Of a DNA stretch of 64,000 bases, positions 1 to 10,300 are shown piece by piece (positions within the stretch are counted from its first letter, which is position 1; every line of letters begins with the position of its first letter). The stretch covers positions 124,001 to 188,000 of the forward strand of contig NZ_JAFEWF010000011.1 in NCBI RefSeq assembly GCF_017355835.1. Direction: 5' to 3'. The notes beneath the pieces were generated by a model. The model saw only the letters and a list, made by a program, of their open reading frames with translations, searched no databases and was not told the DNA's origin. Source of the DNA: Desertivirga brevis. Lineage in GTDB: Bacteria > Bacteroidota > Bacteroidia > Sphingobacteriales > Sphingobacteriaceae. The position numbers and the translations under genes are program-made.

Positions 1-1
1 A

Positions 2-340
2 AAAAGTGTTAATAGTGCTTTTATTAATACGGACTTAAAAGAACTACTGGACTGGGAGAAAATCACTCAGCTTGTAATCGTAGGACTAACCACAGACCAT
101 TGTGTATCCACAACTGTTAGAATGGCGGGCAATTACGGCTATGAAACGTACTTAGTTTCGGATGCAACTGCAACATTTAACAAAAAAGGCTTGGGTGGTC
201 AGAACTTTTCTGCAGAATTGATACATGAAACAGCCCTGGCCAGTTTAAAGGATGAATTTGCGACTGTTATTTCCACTGACTTAATAACCAGCCAATATAC
301 TAAGGGTGAGGGCACTCTGAATTCTATATATCTAAAATGA
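2..340 (+). CDS. Cysteine hydrolase, isochorismatase family (partial, C-terminal part)
   Basis: The frame is open from the window edge, so the N-terminus is missing. It contains VGLTTDHCVSTTVRMA, the segment carrying the nucleophilic Cys of isochorismatase/nicotinamidase-fold hydrolases, followed by the usual YGYETYLVSDAT strand and an ELIHETALASL helix. These enzymes hydrolyse C-N or vinyl-ether bonds of small metabolites in the cytoplasm. The substrate cannot be read from the remaining 112 residues. A frameshifted antibiotic-biosynthesis monooxygenase gene follows 83 bp downstream on the same strand. Confidence 0.85.
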   Translation, partial: KSVNSAFINTDLKELLDWEKITQLVIVGLTTDHCVSTTVRMAGNYGYETYLVSDATATFNKKGLGGQNFSAELIHETALASLKDEFATVISTDLITSQYTKGEGTLNSIYLK

Positions 341-423
341 AAGTCACGCATTAACATTATTTATTTGAAAAACAGGGAATGAATCAAACCAAACATCAAT
401 AATTAAATAACAATATATCTTTA

Positions 424-743
424 ATGATGATAGCAAACACACCACAACCTCCTTACTGTGCTGTAATATTTAGCTCAATTAGAACAGAAGTAAATGATGG
501 TTATTCTGAAATGGCTGATTTAATGGTAGAATTAGCCCGTGAGCAAGAAGGGTTTATCGGGGTTGAAAGCGCAAGAAATGAACTTGAATTACTGTTTCTT
601 ACTGGAAAGATTTGGATTCGATTAGAAAATGGAAACAGAATTCGGGCCATCTGATTGCGCAAAATAAAGGAAGATCTGATTGGTATAAACATTATAAAAC
701 GAGAATAGCCAAAGTTGAAAGGGACTATGGTTTTGATAAATAA
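424..743 (+). pseudogene. Antibiotic biosynthesis monooxygenase (ABM) domain protein, frameshifted
   Basis: The first frame reads MMIANTPQPPYCAVIFSSIR and stays family-like to GVESARNEL (codons ending at 585). It then loses similarity and stops at 654. From 588 the third frame resumes the expected ABM sequence (GITVSYWKDLDSIRKWK, then HLIAQNKGRSDWYKHY) and ends RVERDYGFDK-like at 743 (as written: KVERDYGFDK). Adding one base after ctt at 585 (tga to tgga) restores a protein of about 106 residues, the normal length for this small dimeric family of heme-free monooxygenases. It is either a recent inactivation or a sequencing error. Confidence 0.8.
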
Positions 744-882
744 ATCAGAAATGCATGGTATGTAAGATGAATGTTAATAGAGCATCCCCTTTTGAAGTCT
801 TGTGTACTAATTCAATTACCTGAAATTAAGGTAGTTTTGTAGCTGTTAGCTGACTTGCAGGTATTTTCTCTGTAAGCTTTCT

Positions 883-890
883 TATTTTTG
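883..890 (+). promoter_or_regulatory. Candidate -7 element for the first histidine kinase
   Basis: TATTTTTG matches the Bacteroidota consensus TAnnTTTG. The predicted transcript start is around 895, just upstream of the kinase reading frame. A possible -33 TTG lies at 855-857, but the spacing (25 bp) is longer than usual. Confidence 0.4.
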
Positions 891-893
891 CGA

Positions 894-2382
894 GTGACCC
901 ATTCAAACACCGATTCATTTTATACCAGTAAAGAATTTCATACTTTTTTTGAAAATTCACCGCGTTCGTTGGTACTCAAAGGCCGATGCGCCTCGTTTTA
1001 CCATTTTGGCGGTCAGTGATACTTACTTAAACCTCGTACACAATCAACGCCGAGAAATATTGGGTAAAGGCCTTTTTGAGGCGTTCCCTGGAAGCGAGGG
1101 TGATCCGTCGGAGCAGAATAGCGTTCAAAGTTCATTTATGCGAGTCATCACAACAAGGGAGCCCGACGAGCTACCCATATTCAAATATGAAATAGTTGTC
1201 GACAATACCGGTAAGAAAGAAACACACTACTGGACAAACTTAAATGAACCGATTTTAGATGAGGAAGGTAACGTGGCCTACCTCATTAACACCACTACAA
1301 ACATCACGGGCCGTATCAGGTTGGAGCAGGCTGTGGAAGAGAGCGAAGCCCGCTTTCGTATCATGGCCGAAGGAACCAATATCTTTATAGCCATGGTCGA
1401 CCAGGAAAGCAATGCTATTTATTTCAACCGGGCATGGAGCAGATTAACCGGCCGGTCCGTTGAAGATTTGATGGCTTACGGTTGGGTAGACCTGCTACAC
1501 CCTGAAGATAAAGAGCGGTACCTTAAAATTTACCTGGATGCATTCAAGGTAAAAGGTCCGTTTCATGGCGACTTTCGCATATTGAATAAAGATGGAGAGT
1601 ACCGGTGTTTATTAGCTGATGGTTCAGCACGCTGGCATACCGACGGTTCATTTGCGGGATACGTCGGTGCATCTATTGATATTACCGAGCAAAAGCAAAG
1701 CGAGCAGCGCAAAAATGACTTTATCTCGATGGTTAGCCATGAGCTGAAAACGCCACTAACTTCCATGAAGAGCTTTGTTCAGGTATTACAGAGAAAAGCT
1801 CAAAAAGACGGGGATGAGCTAACGGTATCGATGCTGGATAAAGCTGACAAACAAGTTAGCCGAATGACCAGGCTAATCAACGGCTTCCTAAACCTATCAC
1901 GACTGGAATCAGCCGGGATCTTTATTGATTGCAAACATGTGGATCTGGCTGAATTGATTAAAGAAGCGAAGGAAGATGCCTTAGCTCATATCAGTAGCCA
2001 CCAGGTAGTTTTTGCGCCTGTTGAACCCACTATAGTAAATGCTGACCCAGATAAGATCGCCCAGGTGATACAAAACTTAATTAGTAATGCGGCCAAATAC
2101 TCTACACCGGGTAGCACTATACAGGTTGCATGTGTAGCGCAGGACGGAAAGGCGGTTATCAGTGTGAAGGATGAAGGTCAGGGTATCTGCAAAGAGGACT
2201 TACCTAAACTGTTTGAGCGCTATTACCGGGTTGAAAATAACGAAAACAGGCACATTGCAGGCTTCGGTATAGGCCTTTACTTATGTTGTGAAATTATCAA
2301 GCGACACGAAGGGAATATATGGGCGGAAAGTGAGTTAGGCAATGGAAGCACATTTTATTTTTCCATTCCTATAGTGTATTAA
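894..2382 (+). CDS. PAS-domain sensor histidine kinase with a frameshift in the first PAS domain
   Basis: The uninterrupted frame starts at a TTG (949). Its first 10 residues look foreign, while the frame one base behind reads FFENSPRSLVLK (942-980), the expected start of this PAS type. Joining the two frames at 978-981 by removing one base gives a continuous protein from GTG 894. Downstream are PAS1, a second PAS (about residues 125-250 of the open frame), a HisKA domain with the phospho-acceptor His in SHELKTPLTS (codon 1738-1740), and HATPase_c motifs NLISNAAKYS, DEGQGI and GFGIGLYLC. There is no membrane segment, so it is a soluble sensor kinase. A receiver-only protein is encoded 438 bp downstream and may be its partner. 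Confidence 0.8.
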
Positions 2383-2421
2383 TGGGTAGGCTGGGACTGC
2401 ATTTAAGTGGATTCATACTTT

Positions 2422-2498
2422 TTCTTTCATAAAAACTGCAGCCACTTTAATAATTATAAATTCTGCTAAAAATTTAAAAGTCCATTTTAACGGTCGTT
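2422..2498. repeat. Dispersed intergenic repeat, copy A
   Basis: This AT-rich segment shares an exact 16-base core, TCATAAAAACTGCAGC, and a second block, AAGTCCA-TTTAACGGT-GTT, with 7143-7224. The spacing and order are the same. The copies differ by scattered substitutions and small gaps. It lies in the 438-bp gap between the first kinase and the response regulator. Function is unknown. Confidence 0.55.
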
Positions 2499-2553
2499 AA
2501 AGAGTAATGCATTAGCGAAATGGACGCAAAAATGGTTTAGTTCCTTAGGCGCG

Positions 2554-2600
2554 ACAAAAAAATAAAGCCCTGTAGCTATGAGAGCAGCAGGGCAACCTAA
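2554..2600 (-). terminator. Possible minus-strand terminator without an obvious gene
   Basis: Read on the minus strand, a GCCCTG...CAGGGC stem (arms at 2588-2593 and 2567-2572, with a partly paired inner stem) is followed by TTTATTTTTTT. No minus-strand gene precedes it nearby. It may instead be a leader structure of the response regulator at 2821 or a fortuitous hairpin. Confidence 0.3.
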
Positions 2601-2820
2601 ACCTTATCACAATTATTTGTGGAGACTAATATCAGAAAATATTAATTGAAAAGGAAGTGCTTCACCTCTATTTATCTAAACGAAACCTTTCTCTAATCAA
2701 ACTAAAACTTCTTTCACTTCAACTCGTACAACTAACCTTAACTACCAATAGCAGTTGGGTGGTCGTCTACTACCTCCAATTAAAGCGTGGAAAATTTTAC
2801 TTACATTTATCACTTCAAGA

Positions 2821-3210
2821 ATGGCAGAACTAATCCTTATAGATGATGATCCTACTCATCATTATTTAGCAGAAGTATTGATAAAACATCATAAGACATT
2901 TAGAAAATTTAAGAGCTATATCGATCCTAAGACAGCTCTACTTGATTTAGTGGATGCTTACTACGAAGCTAAGAATCTGCCTGATATAATTTTACTGGAT
3001 TTGAATATGCCAGGGGTAAGTGGATGGGATTTTTTAGAGATGTTTGAAAACCTAAGAGCATTAGTTAATAAAGACATCAGAGTTTTTATCATTACCTCCT
3101 CTATTGACCCAAACGATCAGGCTAAATCACAACGTTATTCGGCAGTAAAAGGATTTTATTCGAAACCTCTATCTAACGAAATATTAAAGGCTGTTGTAAA
3201 CAAGACATGA
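2821..3210 (+). CDS. Single-domain response regulator (CheY/Rcp1-like)
   Basis: This 129-residue receiver has no output domain. It begins MAELILIDDD, where the acidic cluster binds Mg2+. D60 in LLDLNMPG is the likely phosphorylation site, T92 in IITSS is the switch residue, and K115 in YSKPLS is the conserved lysine. The frame is open further upstream to a TTG at 2755, but homology begins at ATG 2821. It stands between two PAS histidine kinases on the same strand, so one or both may phosphorylate it. Output would be by protein-protein interaction. Confidence 0.85.
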   Translation: MAELILIDDDPTHHYLAEVLIKHHKTFRKFKSYIDPKTALLDLVDAYYEAKNLPDIILLDLNMPGVSGWDFLEMFENLRALVNKDIRVFIITSSIDPNDQAKSQRYSAVKGFYSKPLSNEILKAVVNKT

Positions 3211-3264
3211 TTCATTACATTAGTTCTGTCTAATTAAATAACTCTACCAATAGGTTTCTGGGAA

Positions 3265-3702
3265 TCAACTACTTGGAAGAGAAATTCTATTGAGAAGTTC
3301 TTCCTCATAAAGTAATACAGCTTTTTCTAAAAAGTTAAGGGTCATTTCCAGATAATTGAAGTCAAAGGTGAATACATGTTTATGCGGAAATGCATTAAAC
3401 CACCCTATTAAAAACTCTCGGTTAGACTCAAAGAAGTTGATGGCATAAGGTAACTTAAAGACAGACTTTTCATATTTTGCTAGCATAAATGGCTCTTTGT
3501 CATCATACTCGCCACGCTCAGAACGAGCTATAAGTATTATTAGTTTTAAATACACAAAAGCGAGTTCCTCGTAATAAAATAAATATGTACTTGTGCCAAT
3601 ATCATCAATAAGTAGATGATGGGAAACTTGCAATCGCGTAGTAAGGCTAATCCCTTTCCGGCATTGGTTCAAGTACTGATGATAGATTTCATTGCTCTGC
3701 AT
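3265..3702 (-). CDS. Hypothetical protein, 145 aa
   Basis: I do not recognise this family. The protein is predicted helical, soluble and rich in aromatic residues (YLFYYEELAFVYLKL, NFFESNREFLIGWFNAF), with no signal peptide or membrane span. It is convergent with the response regulator (gap 54 bp) and divergent from the large histidine kinase at 3910. Its composition is consistent with a real gene. A role in the adjacent signalling system is possible but unsupported. Confidence 0.6.
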   Translation of the reverse strand: MQSNEIYHQYLNQCRKGISLTTRLQVSHHLLIDDIGTSTYLFYYEELAFVYLKLIILIARSERGEYDDKEPFMLAKYEKSVFKLPYAINFFESNREFLIGWFNAFPHKHVFTFDFNYLEMTLNFLEKAVLLYEEELLNRISLPSS

Positions 3703-3909
3703 TACTCTTTTTATTATTTGCCGTCTCAGACATCTTACGAGAACAACAAGGAAAAGTTAGTTAATTGCAGTAAACATACTTATGGTATGATTACACCAGG
3801 TCGTCTATAAGCGTTATATTATACTTTTCATTTAATTGTACTCCTCACAAGAAAAAGTAATACTGTCTCCTCAATATCATTTACTTCGTACCTTAGAGGC
3901 GATCGATTT

Positions 3910-6303
3910 ATGGATACTATTCTTGCCGACCCGCTTTTTCAAGCTCTTTTTAATTCACCAGTTCCGCGTATTATCGTCGAAGCTAATGCCCCAGCTTTTA
4001 CCATAGTTACTAATAATAATGCCCATGCTATAGCAACTAACCTGGTTGGAAAGAATATCAGGGGAAAATCTGTATGGGAAATATTTGATCCGGCCGAAGC
4101 TGGCGGAGACGGAGGGGACCTATTACTAAATGCTTTACAAGAGGCTCAAAAAAGTAATAAAACGGTCTTAATGCCCCCTTTTAGGTACGACATGTTGGCC
4201 CTGGGAGAGGAAGGAATGGAGGAGAAATGGTGGCAACTTGAAATAATGCCGGTAGGGGGAGATAAAAATAAACCGCGCTTTCTGCTAACAACAACGCATG
4301 AGATTACCACTCAGGTTCTAAAAGAGCGTGAAATTGAAAATGGACGCATTAGGGAGCGGGAGTTATTCGAGCAACTTGCCTTGCAGAATGAGGAGTTAGT
4401 AAAATCCCGGGCAGATCTGCAGCAACTTTACTATAAGCTTGAGGAGTATGTAAATGAACGCACAGAAGAATTAGCTGCAAGTGAAGCGAAGTTTCGTGCA
4501 GTTATAGAGCAAGCGCCAGTAGCGATCACACTTTTAGAAGGAGAGGATTTGATGGTAGAGGCTGCCAATTCAGAAATTCTCCGAATATGGGGTAAAGGCG
4601 AAGAGGTGGTAGGATTACCTATTATTTATGCGCTTCCTGAAATGGAAGGCCAGCCTTATCCTGAGATCCTCCGTGATGTTTTCAAGTCGGGTGTTCCCTT
4701 TTATGGAAATGAACAAGAAGTACAGCTGTTTAGAAATGGTCAAATGGAGACCGGTTACTTCAATTTTATCAATTATCCCTTCAAAGATAAAAACGGCTCT
4801 ACCCAGGCAATCATAGTAGTTGCCAGTGAAGTGACGGAGTTGGTTCAGGCAAGAAAACGCCTCCACTCACTTATCATGAATGCTCATTATCCCTTAATGA
4901 TACTTCAAGGAAGGGAGTACCTGGTAGAAGTAGCAAATCAGGAAATTGCTAATTTATGGGACAAACCATTATCAAAAATTATAGGGCGAGAACTATTGGA
5001 CATCCTTCCCGAAATCAAGGACCAACCCTTTCCAGCTTTATTAAATAAGGTCTTTGATACAGGTACAACCTATAGCCAGGAAGAAGAGCTCTTTTATTTA
5101 AATACTCCAGAGGGAAGGGTGTTAAAATATGTGAGCTTTTTCTACGACCCTGTTTTCGATGAAAATAATAAGGTTACGGCAATCATTGTTTCAGCAAATG
5201 ATATTACAGCAAATGTAGTTGCTCGCAGGGAACTTGAAAGTGCTTATGCACAGTTACGTCTCTCGAAAAACGCTGCCGAATTAGGGACATTTGATATGGA
5301 CCTGGTAAAAGGTACCATGGAATGGGATTTCCGTTGTAGGGAATTATTTGGTATTAGTCATACGAGTGAAGTAAGCTATGAAAAAGATTTCTTAGCGGGC
5401 TTACATCCAGACGATAAGGACATGATTAGAACGCTAATATCAGACTTATTAAACAAAAGGATCAATGACGGGAACTACGATGCTGAGTACCGTACCATTG
5501 GTTTTGAAGATCAAAAGATAAGGTGGGTTCGTGCGAAGGGAAAGGTGTTTTTTGATCATCATAATACCCCAATCAGGCTTATCGGATCGGTTCTTGAAAT
5601 AACTGACAAGAAACAGGATGAGCAACGCAAAAGCGATTTTATAGCAATGGTCAGCCATGAGTTAAAAACCCCGTTAACCTCTTTAAAAGCTAATATTCAG
5701 CTGTTAAGTCGCCAGGCCGAACAAATTCAGAATACATTTTTTTCGAAGTCACTTAGCAATTCAGAAAAGCAAATCAACAAGATGTCAGAATTGATCTCGG
5801 GATTTCTTAACCTATCGCGTCTTGAATCCGGGAAGTTGTCGCTGGAGCTTCAGGATATTGAACTTAATGACCTTATTTATCAAGAAATGGAAGAGTGGAA
5901 CACGAACTACTCTACTAGAAGGATATTTTTTAAACGTACTAAGCCTATTTGTTGCAAGGCTGATGCAAACAAAATTGGTATGGTTATTACCAATCTATTA
6001 AGTAATGCTATAAAGTATTCTCCTGATCAGACTGCTATATCCATTGAACTTAAAACTAATAACGGCTTTGCCATTATTAGTATACAAGACAAGGGGATTG
6101 GAATTGCTGAAAGTGAATTACAAAAATTATTCAATCGCTATTTCCGATCTGCCCGTGCCGATACGAAATATATATCAGGCTTTGGAATTGGGCTTTATTT
6201 ATGCTATGAGATTGTCCAGTTACATGAAGGAAAAATCTGGGCTGAGAGTGAACTAGGAAAAGGATCCACTTTTTTCTTTAGTTTACCCTTAGGCCAGGTT
6301 TAG
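3910..6303 (+). CDS. Multi-PAS sensor histidine kinase
   Basis: This 797-residue soluble kinase has an N-terminal PAS (about 1-135), a coiled coil (about 140-195, EEYVNERTEELAASEAKF), three further PAS domains (about 198-315, 318-440, 450-575), HisKA with H583 in MVSHELKTPLTSLKA, and HATPase_c with NLLSNAIKYSPD, DKGIGI and GFGIGLYLCYEI. The C-terminal half closely resembles the kinase at 894-2382, so the two are probably paralogues. Ligands of the PAS domains cannot be read. A bidirectional terminator follows at 6476. Confidence 0.88.
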   Translation: MDTILADPLFQALFNSPVPRIIVEANAPAFTIVTNNNAHAIATNLVGKNIRGKSVWEIFDPAEAGGDGGDLLLNALQEAQKSNKTVLMPPFRYDMLALGEEGMEEKWWQLEIMPVGGDKNKPRFLLTTTHEITTQVLKEREIENGRIRERELFEQLALQNEELVKSRADLQQLYYKLEEYVNERTEELAASEAKFRAVIEQAPVAITLLEGEDLMVEAANSEILRIWGKGEEVVGLPIIYALPEMEGQPYPEILRDVFKSGVPFYGNEQEVQLFRNGQMETGYFNFINYPFKDKNGSTQAIIVVASEVTELVQARKRLHSLIMNAHYPLMILQGREYLVEVANQEIANLWDKPLSKIIGRELLDILPEIKDQPFPALLNKVFDTGTTYSQEEELFYLNTPEGRVLKYVSFFYDPVFDENNKVTAIIVSANDITANVVARRELESAYAQLRLSKNAAELGTFDMDLVKGTMEWDFRCRELFGISHTSEVSYEKDFLAGLHPDDKDMIRTLISDLLNKRINDGNYDAEYRTIGFEDQKIRWVRAKGKVFFDHHNTPIRLIGSVLEITDKKQDEQRKSDFIAMVSHELKTPLTSLKANIQLLSRQAEQIQNTFFSKSLSNSEKQINKMSELISGFLNLSRLESGKLSLELQDIELNDLIYQEMEEWNTNYSTRRIFFKRTKPICCKADANKIGMVITNLLSNAIKYSPDQTAISIELKTNNGFAIISIQDKGIGIAESELQKLFNRYFRSARADTKYISGFGIGLYLCYEIVQLHEGKIWAESELGKGSTFFFSLPLGQV

Positions 6304-6475
6304 GAAAGGCCTGATCTCTCGTAAAGCGTTTGGAACTCGTAGCTGCCACTTCAAGTCCTTTCGAATATTCCTCCTATCCGTCTAAAAACCTTATTTTTTT
6401 AGATCTTTGTTCCTAACTATTTGCATTAAGAATATAATTGATATTAACATCTGAGAACCTCTTCCTCCATTTATA

Positions 6476-6502
6476 AAAAAAGCGAGACCAGCCCGCTTTT
6501 TT
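6476..6502. terminator. Bidirectional intrinsic terminator
   Basis: A 9-bp stem AAAAAAGCG/CGCTTTTTT encloses a 9-nt loop. It separates the plus-strand histidine kinase from the convergent minus-strand SPW gene and can serve both. Confidence 0.75.
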
Positions 6503-6521
6503 AGCAAATACTCAAGAGATA

Positions 6522-6845
6522 CTAGTGTGCATGGCTTATATTGCCATCAATATGGTGTTTATGGGAATATTCTGAAGTTCTCTCTGTAAATAGACCTGCT
6601 CCAATTTCTAAAATACCAACAATTAAATGAGGCAAGTAAACATATTCATCAAAGTTGAAAAGCCATGGAGAAGCAGCAAGGAAGATACCCAAAATAACGT
6701 CCATTGTAAGGTGTCCGCTCATAAAAATTGCTTTTTTTCCACCCCCTTCGTAATCGGTCATAAAGGAAAGTACCAATAAGATAATACCTGATGCAATGGC
6801 TACCCGCGTCCATAAATCCTTCATTGTTGCGCTAAAAGCCATCAA
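6522..6845 (-). CDS. SPW repeat membrane protein
   Basis: This 107-residue protein has three hydrophobic segments (VAIASGIILLVLSF, VILGIFLAASPWLF, LIVGILEIGAGLF) and the ASPWLF motif that names the SPW family. The C-terminal tail is His-rich (SHKHHIDGNISHAH). The family is of unknown function and sits in the cytoplasmic membrane. The first codons are MMAFSATMKD; either M1, M2 or M8 could start translation. No operon partner is evident. Confidence 0.7.
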   Translation of the reverse strand: MMAFSATMKDLWTRVAIASGIILLVLSFMTDYEGGGKKAIFMSGHLTMDVILGIFLAASPWLFNFDEYVYLPHLIVGILEIGAGLFTERTSEYSHKHHIDGNISHAH

Positions 6846-7390
6846 ACTTGTTGAAGGAAATCAGATTTTCTTAGCACAAAAAGTAATTCCGATTGGAAGA
6901 TTTTATCGTGAAGCATTGCTCAAAAAACTTTTGTAGGAAGAAGGTGCTGGAACTTATAGTAGAAACATCGTAGCATTTTCTATAAGCCGTGTGCTTTCTG
7001 AGCAGCAATAAGTGAGTGGCTTAAAATATATAGCATTGTAATATGGTTCGTATAAAAATACAAAGTTTTTGAACCTACTTTTCAGTCTCTAATTCTAATG
7101 TTTTTTGTTATAGCCCAGAAAGCCGTGACTTTTTGGACTTACTCTTTCTGTCATAAAAACTGCAGCGAATTCAATAAATGATAAAATCCTGTTAAAATTT
7201 GAAAGTCCACTTTAACGGTGGTTTGTATGAACTGTTACTCAAAGATACTTAGATAGCTAAAGTGATTGTTTTTGATAGGAAACATTGTTTTATTTTGAAT
7301 AAAATTATGATTAGGTAAGCTTTGGTCGTGTAGTGTTCATAATGGAAATGAAAAAAGGAACATTTAGCATCTTAAATCTCAGCATTAATC
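6846..7390. other. 545-bp region without an intact gene
   Basis: It holds repeat copy B (7143-7224). At its left edge a plus-strand frame, 6841-6936, reads IKLVEGNQIFLAQKVIPIGR and stops. This frame looks protein-like but has no start outside the SPW gene, and may be the remnant of a lost gene's C-terminus. Nothing else is recognisable. Confidence 0.4.
7143..7224. repeat. Dispersed intergenic repeat, copy B
   Basis: This is the partner of 2422-2498, with the same core TCATAAAAACTGCAGC and the same distal block AAGTCCACTTTAACGGTGG. On the minus strand a 19-codon ORF starts just inside this copy (MTERVSPKSHGFLGYNKKH). Copy A lacks it, so coding is unlikely. Confidence 0.55.
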
Positions 7391-10300
7391 CTATTTCTCC
7401 CAATCAAATTCCTGAGGTACTCTTTTTAAAAGCTCGTCGATCTTATAGTGGACCCCATTTTTAAAAACATTCTCGATATTCCAAACCTCATCAAGGTTAC
7501 TTAATGGATCGCCATTTACAACCACCAGATCAGCAACCTTTCCTTCCTCAAGACTTCCGAGATCATCCTCAATTCCTAAAGCCTGTGCTGACCACCATGT
7601 GGCAGAACGGAGAACTTCAAAAGGGGAAAACCCCGCCTCTTCCAAACTCTTCAATTCCGACTTATAGCTTATCCCATAAGGGATTATTGGAGAGTCTGTT
7701 CCCGGAGTAATTCTAACACCGGCATTGGCCAACACTCTGATAAGTTTAAGTGTATTAGTATGCAGTGAACGGATCTCCGGATTTGATTTTAGTCTTGCCT
7801 CGTTTGCTTTACGAACGTCCTTGATGAAATCCTTGCTAAATAATGTGTTAAGCACCCTGTCGTTTGCCAGAAGGCTGTCTTTCTCGAACTGCAGATAAAA
7901 CCCTCCAAATAAAGCTGCTGTAGGCGTTAAGTTTATTCCCGATTTTGACAGCAGTCGAACAACATCATCATATGCCTTGTTCAGGTTAGACTGTTTAGTG
8001 GAAAAACCTCTGCGACTTGTAGCTTTGATGTGTTCTACCCCATCCACCCCGTAAGATGTTGCCGGATAAATTTCATGAGAAGTTACAGGGATTCCCTCAC
8101 GATGAGCAATTTCTGTAATGTGCTTTTGAAGATCGTCTGGTAGCCGGACATAAGTTTTCACCAGATCGTATTCTAATTTCCCAACTCTTTGCAGCTCCAG
8201 TTCCAGGTGCTGATCAGTAGAGATGCTATTAGCCATACCATAGAAAACACGCTTCCCGTCAAGCATTGCACCTGTGAAAAACTCTCTTGGCCCTGGTCGC
8301 TTTCCACTAGCCCAGGCCTCTTTGCGCTCGAGCGCGTCGTAGGGGTCCGTACCTGTTTCCCGCACAGAAGTAATTCCGTAAGCAAGCCAGTTCCTTCCAT
8401 GAACCTCTCCTACTCCTGCAGTTTGATGCGTGTGCATTTCTATTAATCCCGGAATCACTGTCTTCTTTGATGCATCAATTACCTTCCCCGATGGATGAGC
8501 CGAATGGGGCTTAATACTTTCTATCCTGTTGCCATTTAAAGTAATATCGACATCCTTAAGGTAAATGGAAGATTTCCCGTCAAACACCTTTCCTGCATGG
8601 ATCACAACTCTAGCTTCAGGCTTTTGATTGGTATAGGAAAGATTCAAAGGGATATCTTCAATATGACCGCTTTCGACATTCACCTTTTTCAACACCCCGG
8701 TGGCTAGGAAAACGATTGTTTTTGAATCTCCCGTCCAGCTTGGTGAATCGGCAAGAACGGAGGTTAACCGCCTAGGTTTTCCCGTAACTCTGAAAGGATC
8801 TTCAATCTCTGCTAGCTGTAATACTCCATCCTGGATAAAGGCTAGTTTCTTTCCATTAGGAGAGCATACGGGTCCGTCTTTTCCTCTTACGGCAAGAGCC
8901 CTACTTTCAAGCGGAGAAATGTATCTATCAGCACTTCCGTCCAGAGGGATCAACAACATCTTATTTATACCCTCCCTGAACCTTCCGGAAAAACTTTCGA
9001 GGGCAGACAGGACTATGTACTTCCCGTCCGCGGACCAGCTTGGCTTACCTGGTCCAAACAGAGAACGGTGTACCTGTCTTATTTTTCCAGCTTCCAGATT
9101 AACAACCTGTACGGTAGCGGTAGCAATCCCATTAAAATTATCATTCAGCAAAAAGGCAAGTTCTTTACTATCGGGCGACCAGGACGGGGAGAGCGCATCT
9201 TTATAATAAAATGTGACTTGCCGCGAGGAGGCATCCTTTAGATTGTACACCCAAATGTTCATACTACCTGAGCGGTCTGTTACAAACGCTAAGCTATTTC
9301 CGTCAGGAGACCAGCTTACATCAATATCAGCTGCCGGGTCATCTGTAATTTTAATAGGTTTTGAACTACCCGCTCTAAGCAACCAAAGGTCACCAAGAGC
9401 TCCAAAAGCAACTGTTTGCCCATCCGGAGAAACAGCGGGACTCAAAATCCCCTTAACCTTCAAGGCTGTATTGCTATCGAAATCGCGTTTTTTTTTCACA
9501 TAGCTAGTGTGTGTTTTCACTAACAGATCTGCCTTAAAGGGAATAAGGGCTGCTGGTGAAGCTTCGAGTGATCTTCTTTTGATCTTTCCATCAGAAGTAT
9601 ATAGATAGGCGCTTGAATCAAAAAACGACGCCCTGAAAGGAAAAACATCTTCGCTCTCCTCACTTAGCGTTTGTAATTCCCCGCTCTGTAAGTCGACTTT
9701 CTTTAGTAAGCTTTGACTGATACTGAGGAGATTAAACAGAACAGAGCTGCCGTCCGGAGAAAAAACAGGTGCAGCGTAAAATCCCTTCGACGCCGTGAGC
9801 GGCCGCTCTTCTCCATCCTCCCAAATATAAAGCCCCTTTTCCTTTCGGTCTGATACAAATACGAAATGGCAACCATTTGGAGATAAAGCGGGACTGTAAT
9901 CGTCTGCCTTATCACTGGTTAACTGCTTCAACTTCGACCCTGATACTTCCAGCTCCCAGATGTCATAATTTCCAGCTCTGTCTGAAGAGAAAATAATTCG
10001 TTCTCCGTTTGCCGACCATTGGGGTTCTCGATCATCGAAATCTCCAAAAGTTAGTTGTTTAAGCCCCGAACCATCAGCGTTTATCGTCCATAAATGGTAA
10101 GTGCCATCCCGGTAAGACTGAAAAACTATTTGTTTTCCGTTAGGCGCCCATGATGGTTGCCGGTCGTCTCCTAATCCATCTGTTATAGCCTTTGCCTCCC
10201 CTCCAATTGCCGGTAAAATAAATAAGGTTCCCTGGAGGTCAATAACCATTTGTTTTTTATCAGGTGAGAGATCGAGAGAAAAGTTCGTGCCTTGGGTAAC

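Noticed and set aside
6841..6936. Protein-like tail IKLVEGNQIFLAQKVIPIGR on the plus strand
   Set aside because: No start codon outside the overlapping SPW gene and no recognised family; kept only as a possible gene remnant.
8700..9503. Long plus-strand frames of 168 and 96 codons opposite the propeller-amidohydrolase gene
   Set aside because: They lie antisense to a clearly coding gene, show no domain, and follow its codon periodicity.
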